Part shown: in pieces, positions 1 through 8,645 of the stretch | Position numbering within the stretch: position 1 is the first letter of the stretch | Layout of the letters: each line of letters begins with the position of its first letter | Source of the DNA: Burkholderiales bacterium | Lineage (GTDB): Bacteria; Pseudomonadota; Gammaproteobacteria; Burkholderiales; Ga0077523 | Assembly: GCA_022843925.1 (NCBI GenBank) | Contig: JALHMS010000002.1 | Location: forward strand, 205,906 to 269,905 | Length of the DNA: 64,000 bases | Reading direction: 5' to 3' | Program-made: the position numbers and the translations under genes | Notes under the pieces: model-generated | Seen by the model: the letters and a program-made list of their open reading frames with translations, nothing else | Told to the model about the DNA's origin: nothing | The model's database searches: none

Positions 1-450
1 CAGGGGGATGGCGAAGTGGCGGGCACCGCGATCGAGATGGGCGCGAAGGTCACCGTCCGCACCGAGATCCGCAAGGGCATGGCGTCGATGATCAAGAGCG
101 GGCCGCACTTCGAAGGTGGTTCCCAGCTGAAGAAGCTCGAGCCCGACGCGTTCTACGCGACCGTGGGCTACCCGCTGAAGCCCGCCGGTTCGATCCCGCC
201 GTACTCGAGCTACATCGACGGCAAGATCATGGGGCCGCTCACGAACCTGTCCGAGGACCTGTCGCTCGCGGCGCGCGCCTCGCTGATCGAGATGATCGAC
301 TGGCTCGTGAAGAGCAAGGGCTACACGCCCGAGCAGGCCTACGTGATCACGAGCGTGGCGTGCGATCTGCGCATCGGCAACGTCGTCGACGTTCCCAACT
401 ACGCCGTGTCGACGATCTGCCCGCTCGAAATCTTCAAGGGCAACAAGTGA
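1..450 (+). CDS. Acetamidase/formamidase, C-terminal part (5' end outside window)
   Basis: The reading frame is open from base 1, so the gene begins upstream and about 149 C-terminal codons are seen. The first residues read QGDGEVAGTAIE, the signature of the acetamidase/formamidase (FmdA/AmdA) family, zinc-dependent hydrolases that release ammonia from short amides. The stretch PPYSSYIDGK and the end VPNYAVSTICPLEIF are also typical of the family C-terminus. The GTG at 16 is internal and not a start. It overlaps the next gene by one base (TGATG at 448-452), so the two are probably cotranscribed. An amidase with its own ABC importer lies at 39-46 kb, so amide use recurs in this window. The family call is firm; the preferred amide is not readable. 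Confidence 0.88.
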   Translation, partial: QGDGEVAGTAIEMGAKVTVRTEIRKGMASMIKSGPHFEGGSQLKKLEPDAFYATVGYPLKPAGSIPPYSSYIDGKIMGPLTNLSEDLSLAARASLIEMIDWLVKSKGYTPEQAYVITSVACDLRIGNVVDVPNYAVSTICPLEIFKGNK

Positions 451-1019
451 TGGTGCCGCGCCGACGCGCCCTGGCTGCGCTCGGCGCGGTGGCGGCGAGC
501 ACCCTGCTCGCCGCCCACACGCCCTACAACCAGTGGAAGATCTTCCGGAAGCGGTTCCTGCTCGTGCACACCAGCCGGGAGGACAGCCTCTCCGACGAAC
601 TCGGGGAGCGCATCACGGCGGCGCTGAAGCAGAGCCTTCCTTCCAGTCGGGCGCAGGTGGTGCGTGCACCGACCGATGCGCGCATCGCGAGCCTGATGTC
701 CACCGCACAGGCCGACGTGGCGGTCGTCTCCCGAGCCCATGCGCTGGCCCTGTCGAAGGCGGCGCCCCCTTTCGAGGATTACTTCGCGACGCCGCTTCGG
801 GTCATCGTGGAGAACGCGACCCATCAACTGGTCGCTCGCGAGGATTTTCCGTTTCATCACGCCTGGCTGATCGCGCAGTCGATCGTCGAGGCAGGCGGCG
901 CCGACGGGCTGGTCGTGCCGACCCGTGACGTCGTCACCGCGCGGGCGCAGAACACCATCCCGACGCACGAGGGTGCAGCCGCCTTCGCCAGGGGAGAGCC
1001 GTTGCCGGCCGAGAGTTGA
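450..1019 (+). CDS. Small exported protein resembling a TAXI-type solute receptor
   Basis: This gene encodes 189 residues and starts at the ATG overlapping the upstream stop. The N-terminus has three arginines followed by an Ala/Leu hydrophobic stretch (about residues 7-22), an export signal or anchor. The middle (ADVAVVSRAHALAL around residue 92, then alternating hydrophobic strands and HAWLIAQSIVEAGG) resembles the ligand domain of TAXI/TRAP solute receptors. It is much shorter than the roughly 320 residues of those receptors and no TRAP permease is adjacent. Sitting directly behind an acetamidase, it may sense or bind the amide or its product. I do not recognise it as a named family, and the receptor resemblance is a weak inference. 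Confidence 0.6.
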   Translation: MVPRRRALAALGAVAASTLLAAHTPYNQWKIFRKRFLLVHTSREDSLSDELGERITAALKQSLPSSRAQVVRAPTDARIASLMSTAQADVAVVSRAHALALSKAAPPFEDYFATPLRVIVENATHQLVAREDFPFHHAWLIAQSIVEAGGADGLVVPTRDVVTARAQNTIPTHEGAAAFARGEPLPAES

Positions 1020-1765
1020 ACCGGGTGCTGCATCCTCGTAGGACGGCGGCGTGTGTCCTCCTCGCCCTGTGCGCGCTGCCATTGGCGCTGTGGACGCCCG
1101 CTGCCCGGGCGCACGATCTCATCACGGCCGAGGCGGTGGAGAGATACCTGTCGCGCGCAGACAACGACCTCGCGACAGTGCGGGGCAAGGCCCCGCCGCG
1201 GGTGCGGGCCGAGGCGCACTACGATCTCGGACGCATGCTGGACGAGATCCGGGAACTCCTGAACCGTGATGTCGCCATGCATGGTCGAGTGCAGGGGCTG
1301 GCGACGCATCTTCTGCTCAGGGAGCTGAAGGGGCGCGGTCTCGAGCCCGTGGCCAGCGCAGGATCCGGACGATTCCCCGTGCCCGCCTCGCATTACGTCG
1401 ATGCCTTGAAGCTCGACGCGGATGCGCGGGCCGGCGACGCGGCGTTCCGGCTGCTGACCGGACGCTTCTACGACAGCTTCGATGCCGATCCGACGCGCTC
1501 GCGTCTGCCTTGGGCGGAACTGGAGGAGCAGATCCGGCTGGCCGACCGCCTCGCATCGCGCAAGCCCCCGCATCCCGAGCAGGAGGAGATCGAGTTCGTG
1601 GCGGCCTTGCAGCACGTGCAGGCTGCGGGACTCGCCTCCGATCGGGCACGCGCCGCAGACCACCTGAAGCGCGCGCAGACCGCGGCAGCGGCGTTCGCGC
1701 GCCGCTATCCCGACAGCCTCCGCAATGCCGCGCTCGAGACCCTCACCGCCGCTGTGAAGCCCTGA
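1016..1765 (+). CDS. Secreted protein of unknown function
   Basis: This gene encodes 249 residues from a TTG start at 1016 that overlaps the previous stop by four bases (TTGA). The N-terminus is a clear Sec signal (basic HPRRT, hydrophobic core around residues 12-27, AARA cleavage motif near residue 33). The mature part is almost wholly helical, rich in Ala, Arg, Glu and Leu with short amphipathic repeats, and has no cysteine pairs or catalytic motif that I can identify. The TTG start is chosen because the signal peptide begins immediately after it and coupling to the previous gene is tight. No function is assigned. Confidence 0.65.
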   Translation: MNRVLHPRRTAACVLLALCALPLALWTPAARAHDLITAEAVERYLSRADNDLATVRGKAPPRVRAEAHYDLGRMLDEIRELLNRDVAMHGRVQGLATHLLLRELKGRGLEPVASAGSGRFPVPASHYVDALKLDADARAGDAAFRLLTGRFYDSFDADPTRSRLPWAELEEQIRLADRLASRKPPHPEQEEIEFVAALQHVQAAGLASDRARAADHLKRAQTAAAAFARRYPDSLRNAALETLTAAVKP

Positions 1766-1892
1766 TGTCGTGCCGACTCCGCAGGGCGGTTGCGGCCGGG
1801 TCGCGTGCTATCCTGCCCCGACGCTTTGCTCGTGCCTTCCGGGCACCAGGGCATCGCCGCACGAAGACGACAACAGCTGGAGGAGAAGTCGC

Positions 1893-2321
1893 GTGAAGCA
1901 TCTCGCATGGGCAGTGACATTCGCGGTTGCCGCTCTTGTTGCCGGGCCGGCCGTTGCGGTCGACGAAGCCTCGGTCGGCATCAAGGTGCACCGACAGAGC
2001 AACATCAACTACGTGACGGGCGGTGCGGGCGACGCCGCCGAGGACTTCGTGGCCGTCTCGGCCCGCTACCCGATCCACATCCGCTTCACCGTCGACGGCG
2101 CGCGGACCGACGTCATCGAGGACGTCCGCATCCGCGTCGTCGACACCATGGGCAACATCCTGGTCGACGCGCCCGCCGAGGGGCCTCTCTTCTACGTGAA
2201 TCCGCCGTCGGGCCGCTGGACGTTCGAGGTCGAGTGGCGGGGCAAGGTGATGCGGCAGACCAAGGACCTCACCGGCCGGCGCTATCTCGATCTGACGTTC
2301 GACCTCGAAACCTCGAAATGA
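1893..2321 (+). CDS. Small periplasmic protein, beta-rich, unknown function
   Basis: This gene encodes 142 residues. The GTG at 1893 is chosen because a GGAGGA ribosome site lies 8-14 bases upstream and the signal peptide starts right there (KHLAWAVTFAVAALVAGPAVA). The mature protein opens GIKVHRQSNINYVTGG and alternates strands with charged turns, and DVIEDVRIRVVDTMGN looks like one beta-sandwich repeat. It has no cysteines. It may be a carrier or chaperone-like domain or respond to a cell envelope ligand; none of this is shown. A TGCTATCCT element at 1806-1814 could be an extended -10 for it, but no good -35 is visible. Confidence 0.65.
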   Translation: MKHLAWAVTFAVAALVAGPAVAVDEASVGIKVHRQSNINYVTGGAGDAAEDFVAVSARYPIHIRFTVDGARTDVIEDVRIRVVDTMGNILVDAPAEGPLFYVNPPSGRWTFEVEWRGKVMRQTKDLTGRRYLDLTFDLETSK

Positions 2322-2340
2322 CCGGCGCAGTCCCTGCGAC

Positions 2341-2823
2341 ATGACCTGCGGAGTGCAACTCGGATCGCAGCATCGCCGGCGCGGCATTCGTCTGGTCGCC
2401 GGACTCGTCTGCGCCGCCGTCGCGTGGTCGGCGTCCGCGGACCCCGTGTTCCATGCGGTGAAACCGGACGAGATCGCGTGGAAGGAGATCCGCCGATCGC
2501 CCCGGCTCCTTCGCGCGATGATCCACGGGGAACAGGAGAACGCGGGCCCTTTCACCTTCCGAGTTCGCGCGGCAGCCGGTCATCGCCTGCCGCCGCACAC
2601 CCATCCGGACGAGCGTGTGATCACGGTGCTGGAGGGCACCTACTGGTCCGCGGTCGGCGACACGTGGGACGACTCGAAGCTGATCGCTTTTCCGGCCGGC
2701 AGCTTCTACGTGGTGCCCGCGGGCGTGCCGCACTACAGCGCCGTGCTCGAAGGCGAGACCACCTTTCAGGAGAGCGGGACCGGGCCCAGCCGCAACGACA
2801 TGATTCCGCAGCCCGCGAAGTAG
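2341..2823 (+). CDS. Exported cupin-domain protein
   Basis: This gene encodes 160 residues. A twin-basic N-terminus and hydrophobic core (residues about 15-33, ending SASA) indicate export. The rest is a single cupin barrel. Motif 1 is visible as LPPHTHPDERVITVLEG (two His and one Glu as likely metal ligands) and motif 2 as FPAGSFYVVPAGVPHYS with the final His. Such small cupins bind Fe, Mn or Zn and are often dioxygenases or isomerases, or simple binding proteins. The gene lies 19 bases after the preceding exported protein, so may share its transcript, and it converges on the M48 protease gene 10 bases away. The substrate is unknown. Confidence 0.75.
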   Translation: MTCGVQLGSQHRRRGIRLVAGLVCAAVAWSASADPVFHAVKPDEIAWKEIRRSPRLLRAMIHGEQENAGPFTFRVRAAAGHRLPPHTHPDERVITVLEGTYWSAVGDTWDDSKLIAFPAGSFYVVPAGVPHYSAVLEGETTFQESGTGPSRNDMIPQPAK

Positions 2824-2833
2824 GGCTGCCCGC

Positions 2834-3892
2834 TCAGTCCGCCGGCCGTCGCAGCGCGCGGATCCTCTCCTCCGTGGCCGGGTGTGAACGCAGGTAGCCA
2901 CCCGCGCCGTCATCCGTTTCCTTCCCATCCTTCGTTCCCGGCGAAACGTCCGGCTTCCTGCTGCCTTCGAGACGCTCCAGCATGATCGCGAGCAGGGTGG
3001 GCGACAGGCCGTTCGCCCGCAGCATCCGAGCACCGTACGCATCCGCCTCGGACTCCATCTCCCGCGAGTAGCGCGCATCGAGAAGGGCGGCCGGGATGGC
3101 CGCGGCGAGGCTCGACACATCACCGAGATACCAGGTCGTGACGAGACCGACCACCGTGCTCTGCAGCGCCTTGCGCACGCCGTGCCGGCGCTGGACGTGC
3201 CCCAGTTCGTGGCAGAGCACGGCCAGGATCTCGTCGTCGCTCGACGCGAGCGCCACCAGTTCGTCCGTCAGGATGATCGTCCCGGACGGCAGGGCGAGCG
3301 CGTTCGCGCCGATCGCGGGGCTGCTTCGGAACAGCAGTTCGTGGGGGACCTGGTCGCCGTCGGGCGTCGCCATCCGGACGAAGCGCCGGGCGAGCACCGT
3401 GCGTCGATCCTGCGGCAGATTCGACGGCTGGAGGAAGCGCCCTTCGAGCACTTCGAGGGTCTGTTCCGACAGCTTCGCCATCGCACCGGGCGGGACGTGC
3501 GCCGCGGCGATCTCGGCTGCCCACGGGAGGGCGTACGCGTAGGCGGCCGCCACGACGGCCACGCACGCGGCGAGCGCCGCGGCCACCCAACGCCAGCGCG
3601 CCTGGATGCGCACCACGAACGACTCGCGGAAGCCCGTCGCGCCGAGCAGGGCGTCCAGCGCCGCGTGGTCCCGCACTTCGCAGAATGCGCCATCGGGGAA
3701 GCTCACCAGGCGCGGCGCCGAGCCCATGCGCTCGGACACTCGCACCCGGCCGAGCGGATCGCGGCGCGCGATGTCCTCGCCCTCGACGACCGCGTGGCCG
3801 TCCTCGACGCGCAGCGCGACGCGTCGTCGACGGGTCGTCGTGCCGTCGAGGTAGTCGCAGTGGACCGGCGACGCCGTGGGGGTCTCGTTCAC
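2834..3892 (-). CDS. M48-family zinc metalloprotease, membrane-anchored
   Basis: This gene encodes 352 residues. The zinc-binding HELGH motif sits at about residue 228, with the third ligand probably in EMESEADAYG about 54 residues on; both match M48 (HtpX/Oma1-like) peptidases. A hydrophobic segment near residues 100-125 would anchor it in the membrane. The N-terminal 95 residues form a small domain of the kind found beside DUF898 proteins. The gene overlaps the end of the upstream DUF898 gene by four bases (ATGA), so the two are translationally coupled, and it probably acts with that membrane protein in protein quality control or processing. The substrate is unknown. Confidence 0.85.
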   Translation of the reverse strand: MNETPTASPVHCDYLDGTTTRRRRVALRVEDGHAVVEGEDIARRDPLGRVRVSERMGSAPRLVSFPDGAFCEVRDHAALDALLGATGFRESFVVRIQARWRWVAAALAACVAVVAAAYAYALPWAAEIAAAHVPPGAMAKLSEQTLEVLEGRFLQPSNLPQDRRTVLARRFVRMATPDGDQVPHELLFRSSPAIGANALALPSGTIILTDELVALASSDDEILAVLCHELGHVQRRHGVRKALQSTVVGLVTTWYLGDVSSLAAAIPAALLDARYSREMESEADAYGARMLRANGLSPTLLAIMLERLEGSRKPDVSPGTKDGKETDDGAGGYLRSHPATEERIRALRRPAD

Positions 3893-4989
3893 AGGGCGAT
3901 ATCGATGTCGAAGAACTCCGAGACCTCCTCGCCGAACGCCTCCACCTCGCGCGCCTGCTGCCCCAGGAAATGGTCCAGCGATTCGCCCGGTACGAACGTC
4001 ATCGCTTCGATGCGGTAACGCGCCATGCGGATCACGGCGAAGGGGCGGTAGAGGCCGAGCGTGACGATGGTGAGGAACATGTTCGCGACCATGATGTTGA
4101 GGGTCTTGCGGAAGCGCATGTCGCTCTCGAAGCGGTGCGGGCCCAGCGAGGTCCGGCTCCAGACGAGGTTCTGCATGCGGGTGACGAAGAAGGGCATCAC
4201 CGCCAGCAGACCCACGTAGAAGCCCACGATCGCGATCACCACGAGCAGGATGATGCCGCTGTCACGGGGCAGCAGGTCGGTGCTTGTCCATCCCGTCGCC
4301 CCGGCGACCAACGCGACGACGCCGACCAGCAACGGGACGGCCAGGACGAGTCCCGCCGTCATCGACCAGACGCGATAGAACTCACCCGTCGACGCGGCGA
4401 ACGCGAACCGGGTGCGGCCGAACGTCGAGTCGCTGTGCTGCCACCGCTTCATGGCGTGGTGCGCGGCCGGTGCGAGCAGGCCGAGGGTGATCGATGCGAG
4501 GACGGGCCACAGCAGGAACACGCGATAGGCGCCGCCGGCGGTTCCCTCGAACCGGAAGCGGAGGCCGCGCCAGCTCGTGTTGGTCAGCCGGAAGGCGAGC
4601 GAGCGGAGCAGGAACCATGGCATGACGAGACCGATCAGCACGCCCACGATCCCGGCAGCGGTCGGATTCACGAGCGTGAGACCCTGGTACAGCAGGATCA
4701 TCCCGACGGCGATCGCGCGGCCCTTCAGGATCGCGATCGGCTTGCCGTGGTAGTCGAAGCCGGATCCGGCGAGCAGGGTGTTCCGGTAGAGGTACTGCAT
4801 CCGGCGCACCTTCGCCCAGGGCGAGTAGATGCCGAGCGTGAGGTACGTGAGGGCCAGGTTGACGATCCAGATGCGGAAGTACTCCGATCCGCTGCCCGTG
4901 AACTTCAGGGGCTCCGGCGCGGGGCGTGACTGGATCGGCCGGGAAGTGGTCGGGAAGATCGCGGCGTCCAGCGGCGGGGTTTCGGCCAT
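3889..4989 (-). CDS. DUF898 (YjgN-family) integral membrane protein
   Basis: This gene encodes 366 residues. The ATG at 4989 is preferred over an upstream in-frame start because GGAGA precedes it at normal spacing and the N-terminal extension is low-complexity. The protein carries two similar halves, each with a segment of the type YFRIWIVNLALTYLTLGIYSPWAKVRRMQYLYRNT (first near residue 40, second near residue 280); this internal duplication and its repeated W/A-K-V-R-R motif define the family, with about six to eight membrane spans. The function of YjgN proteins is unknown. The stop overlaps the start of the M48 protease gene. Confidence 0.85.
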   Translation of the reverse strand: MAETPPLDAAIFPTTSRPIQSRPAPEPLKFTGSGSEYFRIWIVNLALTYLTLGIYSPWAKVRRMQYLYRNTLLAGSGFDYHGKPIAILKGRAIAVGMILLYQGLTLVNPTAAGIVGVLIGLVMPWFLLRSLAFRLTNTSWRGLRFRFEGTAGGAYRVFLLWPVLASITLGLLAPAAHHAMKRWQHSDSTFGRTRFAFAASTGEFYRVWSMTAGLVLAVPLLVGVVALVAGATGWTSTDLLPRDSGIILLVVIAIVGFYVGLLAVMPFFVTRMQNLVWSRTSLGPHRFESDMRFRKTLNIMVANMFLTIVTLGLYRPFAVIRMARYRIEAMTFVPGESLDHFLGQQAREVEAFGEEVSEFFDIDIAL

Positions 4990-5083
4990 GGGGGGTCTCC
5001 TTGTTGCCTGGAATCTACACGCGCCGGTCTGCCGGAGCACAGTGAATGCTTTACAGGCACCCGGACGACCCGGGCTGATCCGC

Positions 5084-5767
5084 TCAGGTCACCGTCCATG
5101 CCTCGATGAGATGGCCACCGCAGTGGCTGGTGGTGAGGTCGACGAGGCGATCGAGCGCGGCTGCGATCATCGCGGCCGGGGTCGCGGCATTGCCCTGGAC
5201 GATGTAGAAGGCCTGCGTCGTCGCCGGGGTCACCTTCGTCCGCTCGCACTGCCGGTGCTCCAGCCGGCACAGGATCTCGCCCCGATCGTCGATGTAGCCG
5301 TACTCGCCCGCCGGGATCGTCTCGGAAGCCGTCGCGCCGAGCGGGACGAAGCGCTCGCTGCCGTCGGTCATCCGCAGCGTGATGTCGCCCTCGATGGTCG
5401 AGAGGTCGTGGGCCCCCAGCGACAGCCGCGTCTCGAGCGACACGCCGTTGTACAGGTCCACCAACGGGTTGATCGACGGTACCAGTCCCTTCCGTTGGAA
5501 GAGTCCCACGAGGGCTTCGGCCGAAGCCGGGAAACGCCGGTTCGAACGGCCGATGCGTTCGTGGAGGGCGCGGAAACCGGCCAACGTCGGATCGCTCTCG
5601 ACGAAGCCGGCGGTGAGCTCGGCGCGCAGGCGTTGCACGAGTCCCTCGCGCCATCGCGCCAGGCCCGGCGGTTCGCGGTGGTTGTCGAGTCCATCGAGCA
5701 CGGCGAAGGCGCCGCGTACGCCGAGGTCGCGAACGGCGGAGCTGATGTGGAAGCGCGGGATGGGCAT
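5084..5767 (-). CDS. B3/B4 tRNA-binding-domain protein
   Basis: This gene encodes 227 residues. The fold resembles the B3/4 domain of phenylalanyl-tRNA synthetase beta chain: NPLVDLYNGVSLETRLSLGAHDLSTIEGDITLR around residue 105 is the typical stretch (N-P-L-V-D, then a G-A-x-D motif). Free-standing proteins of this type are thought to edit or hydrolyse aminoacyl-tRNA or related ligands, but their role is largely unproved. The start at 5767 is chosen because an upstream in-frame extension overlaps the divergent lipoprotein gene. It is a single gene divergent from the next, with about 110 bases between the two starts. Confidence 0.72.
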   Translation of the reverse strand: MPIPRFHISSAVRDLGVRGAFAVLDGLDNHREPPGLARWREGLVQRLRAELTAGFVESDPTLAGFRALHERIGRSNRRFPASAEALVGLFQRKGLVPSINPLVDLYNGVSLETRLSLGAHDLSTIEGDITLRMTDGSERFVPLGATASETIPAGEYGYIDDRGEILCRLEHRQCERTKVTPATTQAFYIVQGNAATPAAMIAAALDRLVDLTTSHCGGHLIEAWTVT

Positions 5768-5879
5768 CGGTCGGATCGGAGAGGACGGTTCCGCAGCGCG
5801 GTGGCGTGCATGGCGGGTGCGGCAGCCCGCGACCGCGATGCTATCCTCCGGCCGTCTTGAATCAAGGGAGATGTGCGCC

Positions 5880-6362
5880 ATGGTCGCTTGGAACCGACGC
5901 GCCTGGGGCATGGCCGTCGCGGCGCTCGCACTGTCGGGCTGTGCGGGTCTCACGGGGCAGGGCGAACCGGTCTCCGTGACCGTCGCGGATCTTCGGATGG
6001 GGACGGCGGGCGTGCTCGAACAGCAATACTTCGTCACGTTGCGAATCCAGAATCCGAACGACCGCGACCTCGCGATCCGCGGTGTGTCGTTCCAGCTCGA
6101 ACTCAACGACAAGGCGTTCGCGAAGGGTACGACGGGGAAGGCCGTCGCCGTCCCGAGGTTCTCCACCGCGACGGTCGAAGTGGAGACGCTCAGCACCCTG
6201 GGCAGCATCCTGCGCCAGGTCGGCGACGTGAGCAGCGGGACGATGCCGGAGCAGTTCCGCTATCGCATCAAGGGCCGTCTCTTCCAGGAAGGCGCCGGCG
6301 GGCCGCTGCCCTTCGACGAACGCGGCGAGCTGAAGCTCCCCGGCGGCGCCGGCGCGAAGTGA
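5880..6362 (+). CDS. LEA-type-2 family lipoprotein
   Basis: This gene encodes 160 residues. A lipoprotein signal ends in LSGC (Cys about residue 21), so the protein is probably acylated and anchored in the outer membrane. The mature part reads as one immunoglobulin-like LEA-14 (WHy) domain: VTVADLRMGTAGVLEQQYFVTLRIQNPNDRDLAIRG is the canonical first half, with the N-P-N motif. WHy domains are linked to stress protection. Two ATG codons lie in frame (5871 and 5880); 5880 is preferred as GGGAG sits nine bases before it. The stop overlaps the GTG start of ispD, an odd partner, so the pairing may be only translational. Confidence 0.82.
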   Translation: MVAWNRRAWGMAVAALALSGCAGLTGQGEPVSVTVADLRMGTAGVLEQQYFVTLRIQNPNDRDLAIRGVSFQLELNDKAFAKGTTGKAVAVPRFSTATVEVETLSTLGSILRQVGDVSSGTMPEQFRYRIKGRLFQEGAGGPLPFDERGELKLPGGAGAK

Positions 6363-7063
6363 GTGTGCGTCACATTGCACTGGTGCCCGCCGCCGGCAGC
6401 GGGAGCCGGTTCGGTGCCGCAGCGCCCAAGCAGTACGCCGATCTCCTCGGGCAACCCCTCCTGCGTCACGCCATCGCGCGGCTGGCCGGGCATCCTCGCA
6501 TCGATCGCGTCGTCGTCGTGCTGTCCGCGGACGACACGCGATTCGCGGACCTCGATCTGGCGGATCTCCGCCCCATCGTCGATGCGCGCGCCTGCGGTGG
6601 CGACACGCGGGCGGCCTCCGTGCTCGCGGGTCTTCGCAGCCTTGCGGGCGAAGTGGCGGCCGACGACTGGATCCTGGTGCACGACGCCGCGCGGCCGTGC
6701 CTGCCTGCCGCCGTGATCGACCGGCTCGTCGCGACACTCGAGGGCGATCCCGTCGGCGGCATCGCGGCGCTGCCGGTCGCCGACACGCTGAAGCGGGCGG
6801 ACGGCGACGCGCGCATCGATGCGACGGTGCCGCGTGACGGACTCTGGGCCGCGCAGACGCCGCAGATGTTCCGCTTCGGCGTGCTGCTCGAAGCCCTGGA
6901 ACATGCCGACCTCGGTCGGGTCACGGACGAAGCCGGCGCCGTCGAGGCGCGCGGGCTCGCGCCGCGGCTGGTCGAGGGGGACCCCGCCAATCTCAAGGTG
7001 ACCTACCCGCGCGATCTCGCGCTGGCCGCGCACCTTCTCTCCGCCATGGAGGACCTTCCGTGA
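6359..7063 (+). CDS. ispD: 2-C-methyl-D-erythritol 4-phosphate cytidylyltransferase (IspD)
   Basis: This gene encodes 234 residues. IspD transfers CMP to methylerythritol phosphate in the non-mevalonate isoprenoid pathway, in the cytoplasm. The nucleotide-binding signature [10 protein letters not shown] with PKQY follows at residues about 9-27, and VHDAARP, AAQTPQ and VTDEA(x)xVE are all present and in order. Length is normal (about 230). The GTG at 6359 overlaps the upstream stop; a second GTG at 6365 is possible. The gene is followed by ispF with a GTGA overlap, the usual ispD-ispF order without fusion. Confidence 0.96.
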   Translation: MSVRHIALVPAAGSGSRFGAAAPKQYADLLGQPLLRHAIARLAGHPRIDRVVVVLSADDTRFADLDLADLRPIVDARACGGDTRAASVLAGLRSLAGEVAADDWILVHDAARPCLPAAVIDRLVATLEGDPVGGIAALPVADTLKRADGDARIDATVPRDGLWAAQTPQMFRFGVLLEALEHADLGRVTDEAGAVEARGLAPRLVEGDPANLKVTYPRDLALAAHLLSAMEDLP

Positions 7064-7539
7064 ACTTCCGCATCGGCCAGGGCTTCGACGCCCACGCCCT
7101 CGTGGCCGGCCGGCCGCTCGTCCTGGGTGGGGTCGTCATTCCTTTCGATCGCGGCCTGTTCGGCCACTCCGATGCCGACGCCCTGCTGCACGCCCTCTGC
7201 GACGCGTTGCTCGGTGCGGCGGCGCTCGGCGACATCGGCCGCCATTTCCCCGACACGGATCCCGCGTATGCCGGCGCCGACAGTCGCGTGCTGCTCCGAG
7301 CCGTCGCCGGGAAGGTCCGGGCCGCAGGCTTCGAGATCGGGAACGTCGACGCCACGATCATCGCGCAGGCGCCGAAGATGGCGCCGCACATCCCCGCCAT
7401 GGCCGCCTGCATCGCGGCCGACCTCGGGGTCGGCATCGAACGCGTGAACGTGAAGGCGAAGACCACCGAGCGCCTCGGATTCACCGGCCGCGGGGAGGGG
7501 ATCGCGACGGAGGCCATCGCGCTCCTGACATCCGGTTGA
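7060..7539 (+). CDS. ispF: 2-C-methyl-D-erythritol 2,4-cyclodiphosphate synthase (IspF)
   Basis: This gene encodes 159 residues, the normal length. IspF makes the cyclodiphosphate from the CDP-ME-2-phosphate two steps after IspD. Metal ligands are visible in GFDAH (D9, H11) and [11 protein letters not shown] (His near 42), and [17 protein letters not shown] near the C-terminus is the conserved closing motif. It starts at a GTG overlapping the ispD stop by four bases. IspE is not in the window. Confidence 0.96.
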   Translation: MNFRIGQGFDAHALVAGRPLVLGGVVIPFDRGLFGHSDADALLHALCDALLGAAALGDIGRHFPDTDPAYAGADSRVLLRAVAGKVRAAGFEIGNVDATIIAQAPKMAPHIPAMAACIAADLGVGIERVNVKAKTTERLGFTGRGEGIATEAIALLTSG

Positions 7540-8159
7540 TGGTGCCGATGTCGGCGGAGAGCGGGACAGCGCTGGAACAGGTCGGACGCGCGGCGTCGCA
7601 CGGAGCTGCCGATCGCGAGCGCCTGTTCTTCGCCCTCTGGCCGGCGCCGCGGACGGCCATGGCGCTCCACGCCCTCGCCTGTCGGCAGGCGGTCGGTACC
7701 GGTGGCCGTGTGACCCGCAAGGATTCGATCCACCTCACGGTCGCCTTTCTCGGCGACGTGCCGGTCGGGCGCATCGAGGCGCTTCTCTCGCCGCCCCCCG
7801 GCCTTGCCGCACCCGCCTTCACGATGGCGATCGATCAGGTCGGCCACTGGGTCCGCAACGGCATCGTGTGGGCCGGACCGTCGGCAGTGCCGGCGGCCCT
7901 CTCGGCGTTGCACGCCCGTCTCTCGGACTGGGTGGCGTCGCAGGGCATCGCCCTCGATACGCGCCCCTTCCGTCCGCACGTCACGCTGCTGCGGAAGGCG
8001 CCGCGCGGGGAACTCGCCGAGTTCCGGGCGCCGATCGACTGGCAGGTCACGGAGTACGTGCTGGTGCGCTCGGGTCCCCGTGCCGAAGGTTCCCGCTACG
8101 AGACGATCGGCCGCTTTCCACTGGGACCGCTGAACCCCACGGACGCGGATCCGTCGTAG
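7539..8159 (+). CDS. thpR: RNA 2',3'-cyclic phosphodiesterase (2H family, ThpR/LigT)
   Basis: This gene encodes 206 residues. The two HxTx motifs that define 2H phosphoesterases are present: HLTVAF near residue 67 and HVTLLR near residue 149. RLFFALWP near residue 28 is the usual first strand. These enzymes open 2',3'-cyclic phosphates on RNA ends and can ligate tRNA halves in vitro. The start is the ATG overlapping the ispF stop (TGATG); a TTG one codon earlier is possible. The 25-residue extension before RLFFALWP is poorly conserved in composition and may be non-essential. Confidence 0.9.
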   Translation: MVPMSAESGTALEQVGRAASHGAADRERLFFALWPAPRTAMALHALACRQAVGTGGRVTRKDSIHLTVAFLGDVPVGRIEALLSPPPGLAAPAFTMAIDQVGHWVRNGIVWAGPSAVPAALSALHARLSDWVASQGIALDTRPFRPHVTLLRKAPRGELAEFRAPIDWQVTEYVLVRSGPRAEGSRYETIGRFPLGPLNPTDADPS

Positions 8160-8233
8160 ACAGGCCCGACGAGCGTCGGGTCGAGCCAGTCCACAAACGG
8201 AGCCGCCCCGTGCGCGGCCAGGAGAGAGAGTCG

Positions 8234-8626
8234 ATGGAAAAGATCGTGAAGACCGACGAGCAATGGCGCGCCATGCTCACGCCGGAGCAGTTCCATGTGA
8301 CGCGTCGCCAGGGCACCGAGCGTCCGTTCTGCGGCGCCTTCCTCGACAACAAGCTGCATGGCACCTATCACTGCGTGTGCTGCGATCTGCCGCTCTTCCG
8401 GTCCGACACCAAGTTCGAGTCCGGCACCGGCTGGCCGAGCTTCTTCGACGCAGTGGATGAACGCAACGTCGAGATCCGCCGCGACACGAGCCACGGGATG
8501 ATCCGGGAAGAGGTGGTCTGCGCCCGCTGCGACGCCCATCTCGGCCACGTGTTCGAGGACGGCCCGGCGCCGACAGGCCTGCGGTACTGCATGAACTCGG
8601 TGTCGCTGGTCTTCCGGGAGGAATGA
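8234..8626 (+). CDS. msrB: Peptide-methionine (R)-S-oxide reductase (MsrB)
   Basis: This gene encodes 130 residues. MsrB repairs R-methionine sulfoxide in proteins. The zinc site is formed by Cys47/Cys50 and Cys96/Cys99, the catalytic cysteine is Cys119 in RYCMNS, and GTGWPSFF is the substrate-binding loop. A second resolving cysteine may be Cys33 in PFCGAF or Cys49. The ATG at 8234 follows GGAGAGAGAG. The gene is the last of a plus-strand run and converges on envZ 20 bases away. Confidence 0.95.
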   Translation: MEKIVKTDEQWRAMLTPEQFHVTRRQGTERPFCGAFLDNKLHGTYHCVCCDLPLFRSDTKFESGTGWPSFFDAVDERNVEIRRDTSHGMIREEVVCARCDAHLGHVFEDGPAPTGLRYCMNSVSLVFREE

Positions 8627-8645
8627 CCCGGCGACGGGACACGGA

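Noticed and set aside
5839-5847. TGCTATCCT near both 1806 and 5839 as a shared promoter element
   Set aside because: Two matches to a loose -10 pattern without -35 partners are not enough to call.
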